Source of the DNA: Ancylostoma caninum
Lineage: Eukaryota; Nematoda; Chromadorea; Rhabditida; Ancylostomatidae
DNA: 64,000 nt
Reading direction: 5' to 3'
NCBI GenBank assembly: GCA_037903475.1
Contig: JBAJFG010000029.1
Coordinates: 1,137,501 to 1,201,500 of the forward strand
Shown: positions 20,063-32,553 of the stretch, piece by piece
Numbering within the stretch: position 1 is the stretch's first letter
Layout of the letters: the number at the start of each line of letters is the position of its first letter
The notes under the pieces: generated by a model
Seen by the model: the letters and a program-made list of their open reading frames with translations, nothing else
The model's database searches: none
What the model was told of the DNA's origin: nothing
Program-made: the position numbers and the translations under genes

Positions 20063-21393
20063 ATTGAGTGGCGCCATTTTGTCTGGGGACGTCTACGCAC
20101 TTACGTACGGTCACGCTCATCTTCTTTCAATTTCGGTTCCTTCGTTAGCATCGCTCCACAACCGCTCAGCAACAATGCGCAATGTGGTTTCGCTATGATT
20201 TTGACACGCCTGACAAGAACCACGCTGGCCCTGGCCGGTTCTAACGCTCTTACACCTCAGCTGCCACGTGATACGCGTCAGAAATTGTCACAACCGCAGC
20301 GAAACCGCCTCGCGGTGTGCTGGTCACTTGTGAGACGGTGATACTGAAGGAATCAAAACTGCATCAGAGTGAACATGCGCATAATTCGTTTTGAACCTAG
20401 AAACAAGGAGCGTCAGAGTACAGCTGTTTTAGGATTTTTGTGAAGTCCAGACTGTCACAATGATAGAAGCGAAGACGGGAGTTTTGCACGTGTTGCCTCA
20501 ACAACACGTCTGCCTTCTGCCTTCGTCTGTGTTTGTTTGCTGTGAATTGCAATGATTCACGAAGCTCGCAAAATTAATAGCATGACCACATCGGAAAATG
20601 CCTTTCAGATGTGGAACTCATAAACGACTAATGCAACTTGTCAGAATTTTACCTCAAAAAAAGAGATGTGATATGCTTCGAAATACGCAATGCAATGTTC
20701 TCGGCGTCAAAGGGTGACAGGATCGCTAGGTGTCCACATCACCTAGGGAACAACCAACGTCCTTATTAGCGGTATCTGTACAAGCAAACTATTCAACCAC
20801 ATATCTCGCCAATAGAGGACAATGTATGAGGGTGCCTACGCCATTATAGTCTCTGCGAAACGCAACAATAGTTGAATATAAATAATACAATAAAGAAGTT
20901 TGACAACCTCGTGCGTCGCTAACAGAAGCATACAAATAATAGTTGAATAACCGTGCAGATAGCTTGCTTTTTTCTCATTCTTCTTCAATTGCTGCACAAT
21001 TTACTGCGTTCTTTTTTCTCTCTGCCATCTTCGCAACTTTCCATTGTGAAACGCATTATAACTGACCCTCCCTTGACCAACCAGAAAATTACATATTTGG
21101 CAGCGCAACCGGTCTAAGTGCTCAGAAGAATTTCTTAATGTTGCCTGAATAACCCTCCGTTTTTCTGACTGACGGTGAGTACATAGGCGCCAATCAAACG
21201 CATGCATTCCGCGTACTCCCATTTTATTCCGAGATCGTTTTGATATGCCAGGATACTAAAATTTCCTGTGACTGACAAGTTAGAAGATTAGACTTGTCAA
21301 AATCAGCTTTGCGTTCCTCACATGGAACACTGCAATAGCCATTCTCTTCCAAACCGTCTGCGTATCTACAGTTCAGCAGTATAGGTGGTATAA

Positions 21394-21447
21394 AGGCAAT
21401 TTATACTGGATGCGTGCGACTGACGCACGCAGCTAGTATAAATTACC
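21394..21447. mobile_element. Minimal hairpin copy of family A
   Basis: A 54-bp near-palindrome: GGCAATTTATACTGG pairs with CTAGTATAAATTACC, and TGCGTGCG with CGCACGCA, around GACTGA or similar. Confidence 0.7.
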
Positions 21448-23527
21448 ATGTAGGGGGGAGGTAGGAGTGCAGTAGGGAACACTAGTTTTCGTCGGAAGAA
21501 CGGATTCGCCGCAGAAAGTGCGGTCGGAATTCCAAGAACGAATCAAAAACTGAATTTTGAGTTTGAATAGAACATAACCCTTGAGAAATAACAATCCTTT
21601 GTTGAGAAACTCATCAGCACATTCCATCAACATGCCTCCAGCATCCCAACAATTTGTTTTCTCCTATTTTGAAGCCCTAACAATATGCTCCGGAAAACAA
21701 ACACTTCCGCCTTGGTGTAATGTTTAGATAGCAAGTCGCTAGAAACGCCTACATGTGAAAACAAACCAACATGCACCCTTCTTAAGAGTGTAGCACTTTT
21801 ATTACACTAACCTCTAGCAGTGAGGCATTGAACACCAGCAAAGAACGTTGATACAATGTTCAAATAAAGGCACTGCAAATAGTGAACTCCTTCAAATATG
21901 CAAACTATATACCAGACATATGCGATAAATCGATTTCGAAAGTAAACAAATGAACAAAATGTACAGTAAAAGAAACAAAAAGGGAAAACACGCGCCTAAC
22001 ACAAAGGATAAAGGTTTTCGTGGCAGAAATTAAGCACTAAAAACAAGTTAGAAAATAAAGGAAATGCATAAAATGTACTGTCACTGCGGTGTTCCAATGA
22101 GCTGGGTATTATATTAAGGATTACCTGCACGCTACCCAAATAAGACCGTAATATGCTGGGGAAGAACCGCACTGACCACATTTTACGCATTGTACAGATC
22201 AAGTTGTCTGCCCGTATACAATGTACTGAGGATAACTACCGATTCGTAAGCAGACAAACACGCCAATCTATAAGCGCCGGGAAGCAGGGAAGCATCATTT
22301 CGATAGGACTATAAACACAAAATACGACTAGAAATAATAGAAAACAATATTGATACACGATTTTTCGGATACACGTTCTTTATGAAGTTCAAGGTCTTCA
22401 AAAATTGGATCATGGTGGTATGAATGAGATTACGCATAGGTTCAATAATTGGAAAACTGTGCTGCTAAATACCATCATCCTCTAGAAATCTGTAAACCAT
22501 TCCCAACATCACAGCACCAACTGATACAATCTTTGAAGGTAAAACTGTATACTTTTTGTAGACACCAAAACATGCACGATATGCGAGATCGTAATCCGCG
22601 CATACCAATCGATACAAATCGCAAATACCTCAACGAATCATGTTTGAGTAGACAGGCACATTCTTCAGCAAAGCAATACAAAACACGAACAAAAAGAAAA
22701 GGAAATCGACCCAGATTGGAAAAGAAGAAAAGAGAAAAGGAAACCGTTTCCTGATGATGCAGAACCGAACGATGCAGTGAAAGCAGATTGATTGAGCAGT
22801 GAGCGGAAAATTTGAAGCATAACTATATAGCGATATTCGTTCCAAATGATATAATACTGTACCGGTGTTGATTGTAAAATATTCTTGCTATTTCATCTCA
22901 ACTCTAGCAAGCAATACCAATACGTGCTTTGATACCAAAGCCACGCTTATCCCGTAGCGTCATGTCGTTGGGTGAGAGGGGTAGAAATCGCATTTGGCGT
23001 CGTCATTGCCCACAATTCACGGCTGAAAACAAGTGACTTTGAAAGAGAAAGCATCTCGAAAAACAGAAGCATTTCACGGGAAAAAATGTGTTGTGGAAAC
23101 TCGCTACCCTCACAAAACTCTTCTCGCCCCGATCGTGAAATTAACAGAAAAAGAAGTGTATCGAGCAACACATTCTAGTAACTGGTTACGCCAAGTGAAG
23201 TGGTAAAATGAGCTCCATACACAAGTCGTTACAGTACATAATCAAGTATGAGCTAATAGGGGAAGAATGAAATGCATGAGCATCTCGAAGAGATGCGACA
23301 CAAATCTATTTCCATCAAAACCTCCACAACCATCAAAATCTCAGAAACAAAGATTTGAGAGGGTGCTGCCTCTAAAAAAACCTAGGGAGTGTATTGGTGA
23401 ACGCCTCATCCAGTATAAGTATGAGAACTCCCATTCAGTACAAATTACATGAATAAAAGGGAAAAATCATTTGAAACCGGAGAAAAATTAAAATCTGAGC
23501 AGGGGACTTGAAAATGAAGAAAAGTGC

Positions 23528-26500
23528 CTACTTCAGATCCCGTGGTATGTAGTTGGCATAGATTTTGTGGAAGTTATTGCGAAGAACAACTCCAGCAGCG
23601 AGATGCTTCAACGAGGGTGCTGCAAAATGATAACACTTAATAGGAAGCCAACCAACTCAAAAGAACGGAAAACAGTGTGCAAGTTGATAGAACAGAAAAA
23701 AATCAACGAAAATGGTCAAAAATTAACGATTGTAGAAGTACAGAAGTACGTCGCTCACCATAATCAAGAACGTATAGATCTGCTAGATCAGCGAGGCCGG
23801 ATGGAGTGCCAGAGCTGTTTTTCACAGGCCTAGAAGCAAAGAAAATTCAATTTTTGTGTTAGGAAGCGGAAAATATCCCAGAAAAATTCATTCGGAACTT
23901 AAATGGAGGAAATGCTAACTGTAATAACTTCTCTACATAGGCACGCTAATGAAACCGAGACCGTAATAGACTGCCACAGTATCAACGGACAAAAAAAGTA
24001 GAAACGGGTGAAGACTGCAGAAGCTTCTCAGGAAAAACAAACTCACATAGTTCCGCCAAACAAAAAGACCCTGCTGCCAACGACAACAGTGCATTGGCGA
24101 CGGCGAGCAGACGGCATTGGTCCAGACGTCTACAAATAAATAGATTAAGGAATTCCCTCCGACACATATAAAAACATAATGAATTCCAGCGACGAACTGG
24201 CGTTAACAATATCTAAGGGTAAGAGAGAAGGAAAAGAGACATGGAAGGAGACAAAGGTCACCAACCTTGATTTTCTCCCAGTGGTTTGTCTGGGGATCGA
24301 AAGAAAACAGGTCATCATAGTGCATATTTTGAGTTCCAAGATAGCCACCAAAAATGTACATTTTGCCGCCGTACGTCCCTGAACAGACCTACTATTAAAT
24401 GTACGATTACCATTCTAGAAGCGTCTACAAAATATGAAAAGAGTACTTTGAACATCAAAAACCCTAGGTAACACGTGAAATTCTCACAAGCTGAGTGGCT
24501 TCGCCTTCCTGTCGGACCAACTCCATTGCATATCGGATCGGACCACTCTCCTGTTCGCAAATCTAGTGCTTTTAGTCGTTCATCATACATGTCACGTGTA
24601 GAGTGGAACTGCAATGTGGAAAATGAAGAAAATTTTCAAAATTCGGGGACACAAATGTAAGTCTCAAGAAACAAAACATCATCATTCGTGAAAGAAAACT
24701 GTTATGGATGGAAGTGAAAACCAATTAGAGCATCGAAAAAAGGCTTCTGTGCGCAAATTCGCAGAAAATTTTATTTGCAACTATCCCACTCAAAAATGAA
24801 CTTTTCAACAAGAACCCCAAACGAAAAAAAAAGTCCCCCTCTCCCTGTCTTTTTTGATGCAGGGGATAAAGAGCGGTTAGGGTATCGAGAAATAAGAAGT
24901 TCAAGAGTGTAAGCTGTTCATTCCACCCTCATATTCAGAGCAAACAAATCTACAAAAGTCGTCGGGAAACATACAATTTTCTTCTTCCCCATCTTCTTGT
25001 AACACCCACTGCGCTACAAAAACGCTGCAGGTAACGATAGTGACAGTGAGAAATTGAAGCAAGATTTTTACGCACCTGCCCTGTGTGATCGCTTCTTCCT
25101 CCAAAAATGTACATTTTGCTATCAATCGCAACAGCAGTGTGGAAGTCGCGCCAAAGAGGAGGTTGACCCTGTAAAAATGTGCACCATTTAATCCTGAATC
25201 GTGTGAATGTGTGAGCAGAAACTGATTCAGAAGTTCAGTTCCAGAGAATAGTAGATATACTAATGCATATCGGACATTTAATGGCAATTTCGATTTTATG
25301 AAGAAAATCACAAAACAATCAAATATGTATAGTGTGTTGACGAAAGTGAAGGCTTTAGTGAAAGAAGTCAAGGGAAGATGAATGAGGAGTTTCTTTCCCC
25401 GTTCCTGGAATGCACTCACTAGTCTTATTGAATTTAATTCGTCTAGCCGTCTAACAAAAATGAATCCTGCGAGAAAATTCTCCTATATTTGAAATTTGAC
25501 TCCAAAAATGACAACATACCAATCGTACAAAAAGAAATCGAGCATGAAATCTAAGATGAAGGAAATAAAAAAAAAACAAAGAAAAATGAAATCCAGGAAG
25601 CTACGTATAGAAATTCAAAACCAACCGTGGTATTGAATTCGCTCCATCGGTTCGTTAAAAAGTCGAATACATAGGTTTCCTGGCTGAATCGTTGCAAATC
25701 CTCTTCAAATCCACCGAACAAGAACATGCGATCACCAACTACTACTGCTGAATGGCCATCTCGTGCAGGTGGCACTCGACCTTCAACCGGGACAATGCGC
25801 CAGCGGAGAAGCACTGCAAAAAATCTGACATTGTCTTCGGATGTTGATTTGTACTACTTCGCTTATTGGAAAACTGCATCCTGAAACAAATCATATCATA
25901 CTGGGTGGATTTCAATTTACAAAATGCTCAATGCCTGAATCCCATTAAAAAAAACTAAAATACGGTAAAATGCGGCATGATGCCTTTTCCCTAGGCAAAG
26001 ATGCTGCAGTTGTGCTGACATTCCAAATAAGTGTAAGCATGAATAAAAGCAGCGAAGAAAAGAAAAGCAAATTGAAAAGCCTTATCACTAACCAGGATCA
26101 AACTCGTGCAACGTCGAGCTAGCACCATAGTCATCGTTTCGTCCACCCCATAAATAAGCTCTACCTCGGTATGCGCATACCGTATGACCATAACGCTGAT
26201 ACGGTAACGACCTCAATGGTTCCATATCATCCTCTTCCATCTAAAAATGGAAATAAATTCATCAGACGGAGAAGAAGCAAAGGAGCAAAAATCACTGGCA
26301 AAAAAAAGAGAACAGGTCTTGGCAGATAAATCAGTGCAGAGGACAGAAATCAGTAGCAACGAACTCTCGAGCACTAGCTCTAAATCACGAAAACGTTATT
26401 AACGAACCCTATCATCGTCATCATCAACTTCGCACCCGTGCGCTTTCACAGAAATCCAACGATATGTATCTAAAAACGCAGAATATGCATATGAACAGGC

Positions 26501-29500
26501 CAAAGAGTATAATTAATACGATCTTACTAGTGTCTAGCATGTGGATGTCAATCGGCTGATCGGGATCTACGATTTCGCCGCTACAGTAGCCGCCAAACGA
26601 AAATATCTGTAAAAAAGTGAAATAAACTGGAATCTTGGAAAACCCAGACGAGAAAAGAAATCAAAGAGAAACCGAAGCTATCACAGGGCATTTTCCCTAA
26701 CTTGAAGAAAATGTTAAACTAAAAAATGCTGTTAGACAAAAAGTTCGTCGATGAGTCATTTCCAACAAAACAATAACTGCTAGATCCATTCTCCTTGAAA
26801 ATCACTATTTTTTCGTGGCAGGAGCCTATGATTGTTCCTTGGTAGACACCGTAAAAATTTTCAACGTTTAAGCTTGTTTGAAAACCCCTTTAGCTAGCCC
26901 GGCTCATACCCGCAACGCATCGTTGTCAGAATGTAAAATTGAGAATGTCCTTTGATAAGAAGCATCATTTAGTTTGGGAGCAGTGTGGGATAAACATGCC
27001 CTCAGGGAAAGAACATTCAATAACAACATCGTTACGCTTAAAAACAGGAACCGACCACGTTCCAGCTAATTTGTTTTCATTGCGAAGATAGCACCCTACG
27101 GATGTGTGCTAGGGTGTCTGGATATGTGAGCCGATGTAAACATCCTGCCCTGCTCATTAGGTTCTTTAAAGGAAACAATTCTTCGCTCCCTAGTCTTTGA
27201 ACGAGCGAAGCTCCATGGAGTATCAGTCAACATAGCCCTTTATAGTGCCAATGAAGAAGCTGCTCATATGTTCAGATCGTCCTTCAGGGAGGATCGGCAT
27301 CTCATGACAACATTGAAAGACGTTACCACTACCACGTGGTATTGTTGTGCTGTGTAATAAGAAGATTTTAAATGGCGGTAGAACGTACATCATTACACAG
27401 CTGTGATTTGAAAGAGTGGTTTGTTGTGCTGTGTAATAAGTAGATTTAAATGGCGGTAGAACGTACATTATTACACAGTTGTGATTTAAAAACTCTATTG
27501 CTCCTGTTCTGAAACTGTTCCAACTCCAATGAACCATCTCAGTTCTGTTTGAAAATCATTTCTTGTAAGCTGAACCATACACGGACCAGACGAGCCCGTA
27601 ACCACTACTTCATTCGTGAACAGAAGACATCTCATTTATCCCATAGGCAGAAGGCATCCCCACCAATTCTCACAAGGTCATTGCACACCTTTTTAACTCT
27701 GCCCTCTTCTCATAATGTCTAGGTTACCAGATTAATTATTCTCGATTCAATACACTTAGTCTTAAGAACAAGTTTCGATAAGATCAAGTTAATTACAACA
27801 GGAGCAGTGCACGAACTTGAAGGACAATCTTTGATTTATTTCTGTACCAACACAGTAAAGTTCAATATTTTGCAGTAAAGCTCACAGTTCATTTCTGGTT
27901 TTCGCACGCGAACTTACGAAAATAGTCGAGAAAATTTATAGACACTCCGATTTCGACGAATGAACCTTTAGGATTCCGATCCGGTGGTGTTAGAATCCCC
28001 CTCTTTGACAAAACCACAACTTCCCTCCAACTCGTCAGATACTTATTCAAACTTGTGCACTTCGCACTACAGTGGACGTCAATGGCGGTGACCCATCCGC
28101 GGCCTCGAGAAGGACGCCGCGCAACCGCGCCGCGCGCGCCATAACCGGTGTTTTCTGCTGCTGTTATGCTATTTCTAGCAGCTCTTCTACCCGTTTTAAG
28201 GATTTTCGACCGAATCGGGAAGAAAGGCGCCTAGGAATTGCATTCCGGCAGCGCACGACGCCGATCCCGGTGCGCACGGCGCGGTTGCGCGGCGTCCTTC
28301 TCGAGGCCGCAGATGAGCCACCGTCATTGACGTCCACTGTATATGCTGTCTGCACAATGTAAACAGTGAGAGTACTCAGCTGCATTCCAAAGTACCACGC
28401 TGAACCCCATTAGAAAATGCATTTGTGAAGTGGAGGATTTTGAAACTATGCATTGTACTCATCTTGCACTGCGAGTTAATGGTATTATTGTGCTACTTAG
28501 TACATATTTTTCATCTATGGCGTTACAATCTCCAATCTTTTGATGCGCTTCTTGGAACGACTCATGATAAGAATTAGTTAGGATAACGCATTTTATTTCA
28601 GCTGAGAGATAATCTGAGCATCAGAACTTATCCGAACTTTTGAAGACATTGGATTACTTATCGGAACTTTTAATTCCCTAGGGCTCCTGCATAAACCTGC
28701 AAAAAAAGGTTTCCATATGATATTCAATAACATATTAGTTGTCCAAATATTATCAATTCTTCATATTACATGTTTCAGGTGAATATACTGGCAGAATAAC
28801 TGCCTCGGAAAATCCACTGCTTTAAACAATTGCCAGGATGTTACTGAGCTATGAGAATCTAAACGGCTTTTTTTGTGGGGGCGCCTCTCTTCAACTGAAT
28901 TTTGCTAGATACATATCTCAATGGACCTTGCTCCAAAAAATTGTAACATTTTCCAAATTCTGAACCTGTTTTGATCAAAATAACCGGTAAATGTTCGCAA
29001 TTGCAAATCAAATGCTTTGCGAGCATGCGATCGGAACAGCCGATTATGCAAGAGCAATGATCGCATCTCGATCCGACAGAATGAATCATACTGTCGCTGA
29101 TTAGCCGCCCATTAGCGATTCTCTCGGGAATTTCACTGTAGTGGTCGGGTGAACTTTCATTTTTCAATGATCTTCTCAGATGATCTTCTTTTGATAAATT
29201 TAAGCACTTTCAAAAGCAAGACCAACTGAGAAGATTACGGTTTTTGCTAAGCGCCATGAGAACAACAAATACGCTGTAGAGAAAGGAAGACGTACAGTCA
29301 AAACAGTAGCATTTAATTCCTCCACACGCTATCAGTGCAATATCCCTAGGAACCGGCGTTCAACCCACCTATGGGATCCCCAACTGGATTCCATAAGTGT
29401 GTCAGCACCGGTGAAAACATTAGTGCAACTACCCCAATTGTTTTCTCTCGCTCCATCAAGCCCTGGGAAAAAGCTGTCACTCATTAGCGAACATTTGTTT

Positions 29501-30357
29501 CGCAATTGCAGCCTACAGCTCTGCAAATTCATCGCTATACTGAGCTGTGCTCTAAGATAACGCTTGGAAATCTACCTGCAAATCTTTCAGTTCTACTAAC
29601 AAATCTCATCGATGCGTACGAATCAATCCCCCCCCCCCAACCCTCTTCCATGTTTGCTAGCTTCCCGAATTTTATAGGTGATTGCACTGCTTATTAGTAA
29701 TTCTCAAGGAATAAGCAAATTACTGGCGGGAAATTTTGTCAGCTGACGAGTTCTCCTCAGGAAATAGGATGAAGCTCACACTAGCTTGGGATTAAACATT
29801 ACATTTGTCGGTTGGTCAATCTTTCCTGTACTTGCAGCACAAGAGGAAAAACGTAATTGGAGACACATTACCCTTTGGATAAGACCAAGTATTTGTGTAG
29901 AAACAAGAAAAAAGATCTTAGAGATGAATACAAGTTGAAAATGGGAGGGCAGAAAAAAGGAAAACATCCTCGCTAAATCCATTCTGAAGCATCAGAGAAT
30001 TTGGTTTCTCATTTGAAACTTCCACACACATAATATCCTGAGATTTCGACCGCGGTACTCTTGCAATGTCATTTAGGTTTTTATGCTCCCTTATTCAACA
30101 AGCAATGATAAATGCTGACAACAATGAATCAAACACAAACAAACCTTCTACAGCTTTGTTTTATGTTTGTACAAATATCATTCCGAGTGATTCGCTGACA
30201 TAGAACAAATAATTTCTCGCTGATCATCAAATATTGGCGACCATAAGTCGATAGAAAGAAACAAAAATCAAATGAAATCCCTCACCCTATCGCCGATCGC
30301 AACGGCAGCGTGGTTGACGCGGCGAGGTCCGCCCTCAAGCGCGACAGTCCACTGCAT
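23528..30357 (-). CDS. KLHDC3: Kelch-repeat protein, KLHDC3 orthologue-like
   Basis: Six-bladed kelch beta-propeller protein. Human KLHDC3 is a substrate receptor of a Cullin-2 ubiquitin ligase that reads C-terminal glycine degrons; that role is inferred here. Exons on the minus strand: 30357-30286, 26606-26528, 26469-26408, 26240-26093, 25813-25626, 25168-25076, 24608-24488, 24378-24266, 24129-24047, 23829-23759, 23619-23528. All phases agree, giving 373 residues (human 382). The N terminus starts MQWTVALEGGPRRVNHAA, almost the family signature. Kelch GG motifs follow: FSFGGYC, LWGGRND, RDGHSAVVVG..FLFGGF, WRDFHTAV..IFGGRSD, RRSHSAW..IFGGY, RRRQCTVV..LFGGT. The C-terminal tail ends in HKIYANYIPRDLK. 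Intron 1 is 3.7 kb and carries a family B MITE and a hairpin duplication. No frameshift seen. Confidence 0.95.
27342..27489. repeat. 79-bp tandem duplication, each copy a potential hairpin
   Basis: Copies begin at 27342 and 27421 with TTGTTGTGCTGTGTAATAAG. Inside each, CTGTGTAAT pairs with ATTACACAG about 33 bp later. It lies in KLHDC3 intron 1. Confidence 0.85.
28070..28339. mobile_element. GC-rich MITE (family B), best-preserved copy
   Basis: Perfect 21-bp terminal repeats (CAGTGGACGTCAATGGCGGT plus G on both ends), TA on both sides (28068-28069, 28340-28341), and further pairing of CTCGAGAAGGACGCCGCGCA with its complement. 270 bp, GC-rich, non-coding, in KLHDC3 intron 1. Confidence 0.88.
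28859..29167 (-). other. Intronic 102-codon reading frame, Cys-rich, unrecognised
   Basis: An ATG-started frame inside KLHDC3 intron 1 on the same strand. A Cys/His-rich centre (CDHCSCIIGC, then CNCEH) could bind metal. No splice pair or family was recognised. It could be a decayed gene piece, a nested gene or chance. Confidence 0.25.
29628..29638. repeat. C11 homopolymer
   Basis: Eleven consecutive C in KLHDC3 intron 1. Confidence 0.9.
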
Positions 30358-31285
30358 TGCTTCGTGTGAACACAGCAATTAATCTGAAATATCGCAGTTG
30401 AAAGTTTACGCGGCTAACGGAAATCAGGACGATCGAGCGGCGCGCGATAGCACAGCGAGACGAAAACGAGCGCAATGCGAGCAAAACCGCACAGGGACAC
30501 GAACGCTGAACAAATAAACTCAATTGCGACTGGATCTCATTAAGTAGATGCGTTGCTGTAACGAAATCCCTACATTTCTATTAGTCGAAATGGGTGAAAT
30601 GCAGTAACATGCAGAAGAAGCTAAGAGGAAGGTTCGCGAAATCCAAATCCACCAGGAAAACAGTAGAAGAAGTCGACACGACAAAAAAGAGACCTTTGGA
30701 AATTGGAGGAATGTAAGGCCACAAACGCTCAAAAATCGCCGAGTACTTTACAGCATTGCACTCAACGCCACCAAACATAATGGAACAAGTTTTGCGTCAC
30801 AATGCACTCTGACATACTATTTCTACAGTACGGAAAGTCAACAGTTCTTCTATTACACTGGAATACTCGAGAAGTGGGTATTATCAACCAAGTGTGGAAG
30901 ACCAATCGCATCCATGAAGAAAAGAGATGTAATACAAGATAATGAAAGAATAGCCAAGAGTAAAATGAAATAAAAAGGAACGGAAATAACGAAAGGAAAA
31001 CAACAGCCTCATAAAACAAGGATGGGAGGCTCTATAGCTGTAGAACCATAGCTCTAACCATGGCAAACAAAAATTCTATCAAACAACTCACCTATCCCCC
31101 TCGAGCTTCCTGAATCCAACCTCCTAATCCTTGGCTTGTCACCTGCTGCACTCCATATGCACCCAGCTGTACGAAACTCCCACGGAATATACGTGCATTC
31201 CACGTTCTCCCGTCGTAGTTACGTCAATAAAAACGATTTGTTTGCTCACATATGGCCAGTACATCGCTATCATATCACTGCACCA
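30358..31285. other. Upstream region of the KLHDC3-like gene
   Basis: It should contain the promoter and 5' UTR of the minus-strand gene. No TATA-like or spliced-leader signal could be assigned with confidence, and no other gene was recognised. Confidence 0.4.
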
Positions 31286-32553
31286 CTCAGGCACTTTCAG
31301 CGGACGATCCGCGTGCCAAAACCTTGGTTGCGGACGGGCCGCGGACCCAAAATGTGGGCGGAGCTTCGCAGCGGACCAGCCGCGGACCCATTCTGAACAC
31401 GGACCATCCGCGCGCCTTAATTTTGGCGTGAACTGTGAAACAACCGCGACGAAATATTACAGCATTTTATTCATTTGAATTCAAATTGCCGCGAACCCAG
31501 TGCTGACTGAACGTCGTATCCATTCTACCTATTTTTCTACCTATTTTTCGTTTGTTTTGAGTGTCTTGGTGTGCGGTGAAGTCACACACGCTTTGGTTTT
31601 CAATCGTCTCCCGTTTTCGTATACATAGAGGAATGCTCTTGTTTTACACTTTTCAAAATTTAGGGTCACTTGAAGTGCGTTACTGCCCCTCAGACCTCAG
31701 ACCATTGTCGGAGAAGGCGAAGTGACAGAAGAAGTTGCGTCTGGCGCCGCTCCACAAGCTGAGCAGCCGAATCAAGCAGTGGTACAGTGAGGCCGAGAAG
31801 TTCAGAAAGAGCACATCGTCAGTTGGTTACTTCTTTATAATTCTTAGCTTACCTGTCATTTTTACTAATTCATCTAGTGAACAGCTATGGATACCACATA
31901 TTATACTTTTGAAGGGAACACGCATTACGGCTGCATCTATGGGTAACGGAGAAGAAGGCTTTGAAGTTCATAACCTTTTACAGTGAGTTCGTTTCTGTAG
32001 TTCCCAACGTCACTGTTGATAAGGAGCGTTTGGATTTTCAGAGATACGAATGATCTATACGACACCTAATAAGGCAGGCAGTGCAGGCGGCAAGAAGGGT
32101 GTATTTATGAATATCGATATATAGAGGATATGTACAATACTCGTGACGCCACGGTCACTGATGTATTGTACACCTCCTTCTACTTATTCGTTCATTCTTG
32201 TCTGGTATTATTTCAAGCTGTATAGACGTTGTCACGTAGACTCCTGTCATTTGAAGCTATATTTGCTTTGTTTGTACTAAGATAATGGTAAAATAAACTA
32301 ATCATTTATTATATGTGATGTTAACGTTTTGTCCATTTGTGATATGAAGCGTTTAGACTGTTAAAGAAAAGGTAGAGGACGGAGCTATTCACCGGTTCTC
32401 AGAAAGGCGCGCGGCTGGTCCGTTGAAGGCACGCGGCTGGTCCGCTAGCAAGCAGCAGCGGACGGCCCGCGCACCCAAGTCCTGGCCAATTCTCAACCCT
32501 TACGCGGGCCGTCCTGTATTGGGTGCGCGCGCCATCCGCTGAAAGTGCCTGAG
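31286..32553. mobile_element. 1.27-kb inverted-repeat element with GC-rich subterminal repeats
   Basis: The left end CTCAGGCACTTTCAGCGGAC and the reverse-complemented right end CTCAGGCACTTTCAGCGGAT are near-identical. Several GCGGACNGNCCGCG-like blocks lie within about 140 bp of each end. The target duplication is not clear. The interior (about 31700-31980) has coding-like frames on the plus strand but no recognised transposase. Confidence 0.65.

Larger units (their letters stand above)
16549..23527. other. Gene-poor spacer between the RCE1 and KLHDC3 homologues
   Basis: No conserved coding exon was recognised in 7 kb. Contents seen: inverted-repeat elements at 18854-18985, 19404-19631, 19656-20062 and 21394-21447. 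The RCE1 promoter must lie at the left end and the KLHDC3 3' UTR at the right end. Confidence 0.5.

Noticed and set aside
24901..25419. 172-codon minus-strand ORF
   Set aside because: It overlaps KLHDC3 exon 25168-25076 in a different frame; the rest is intron.
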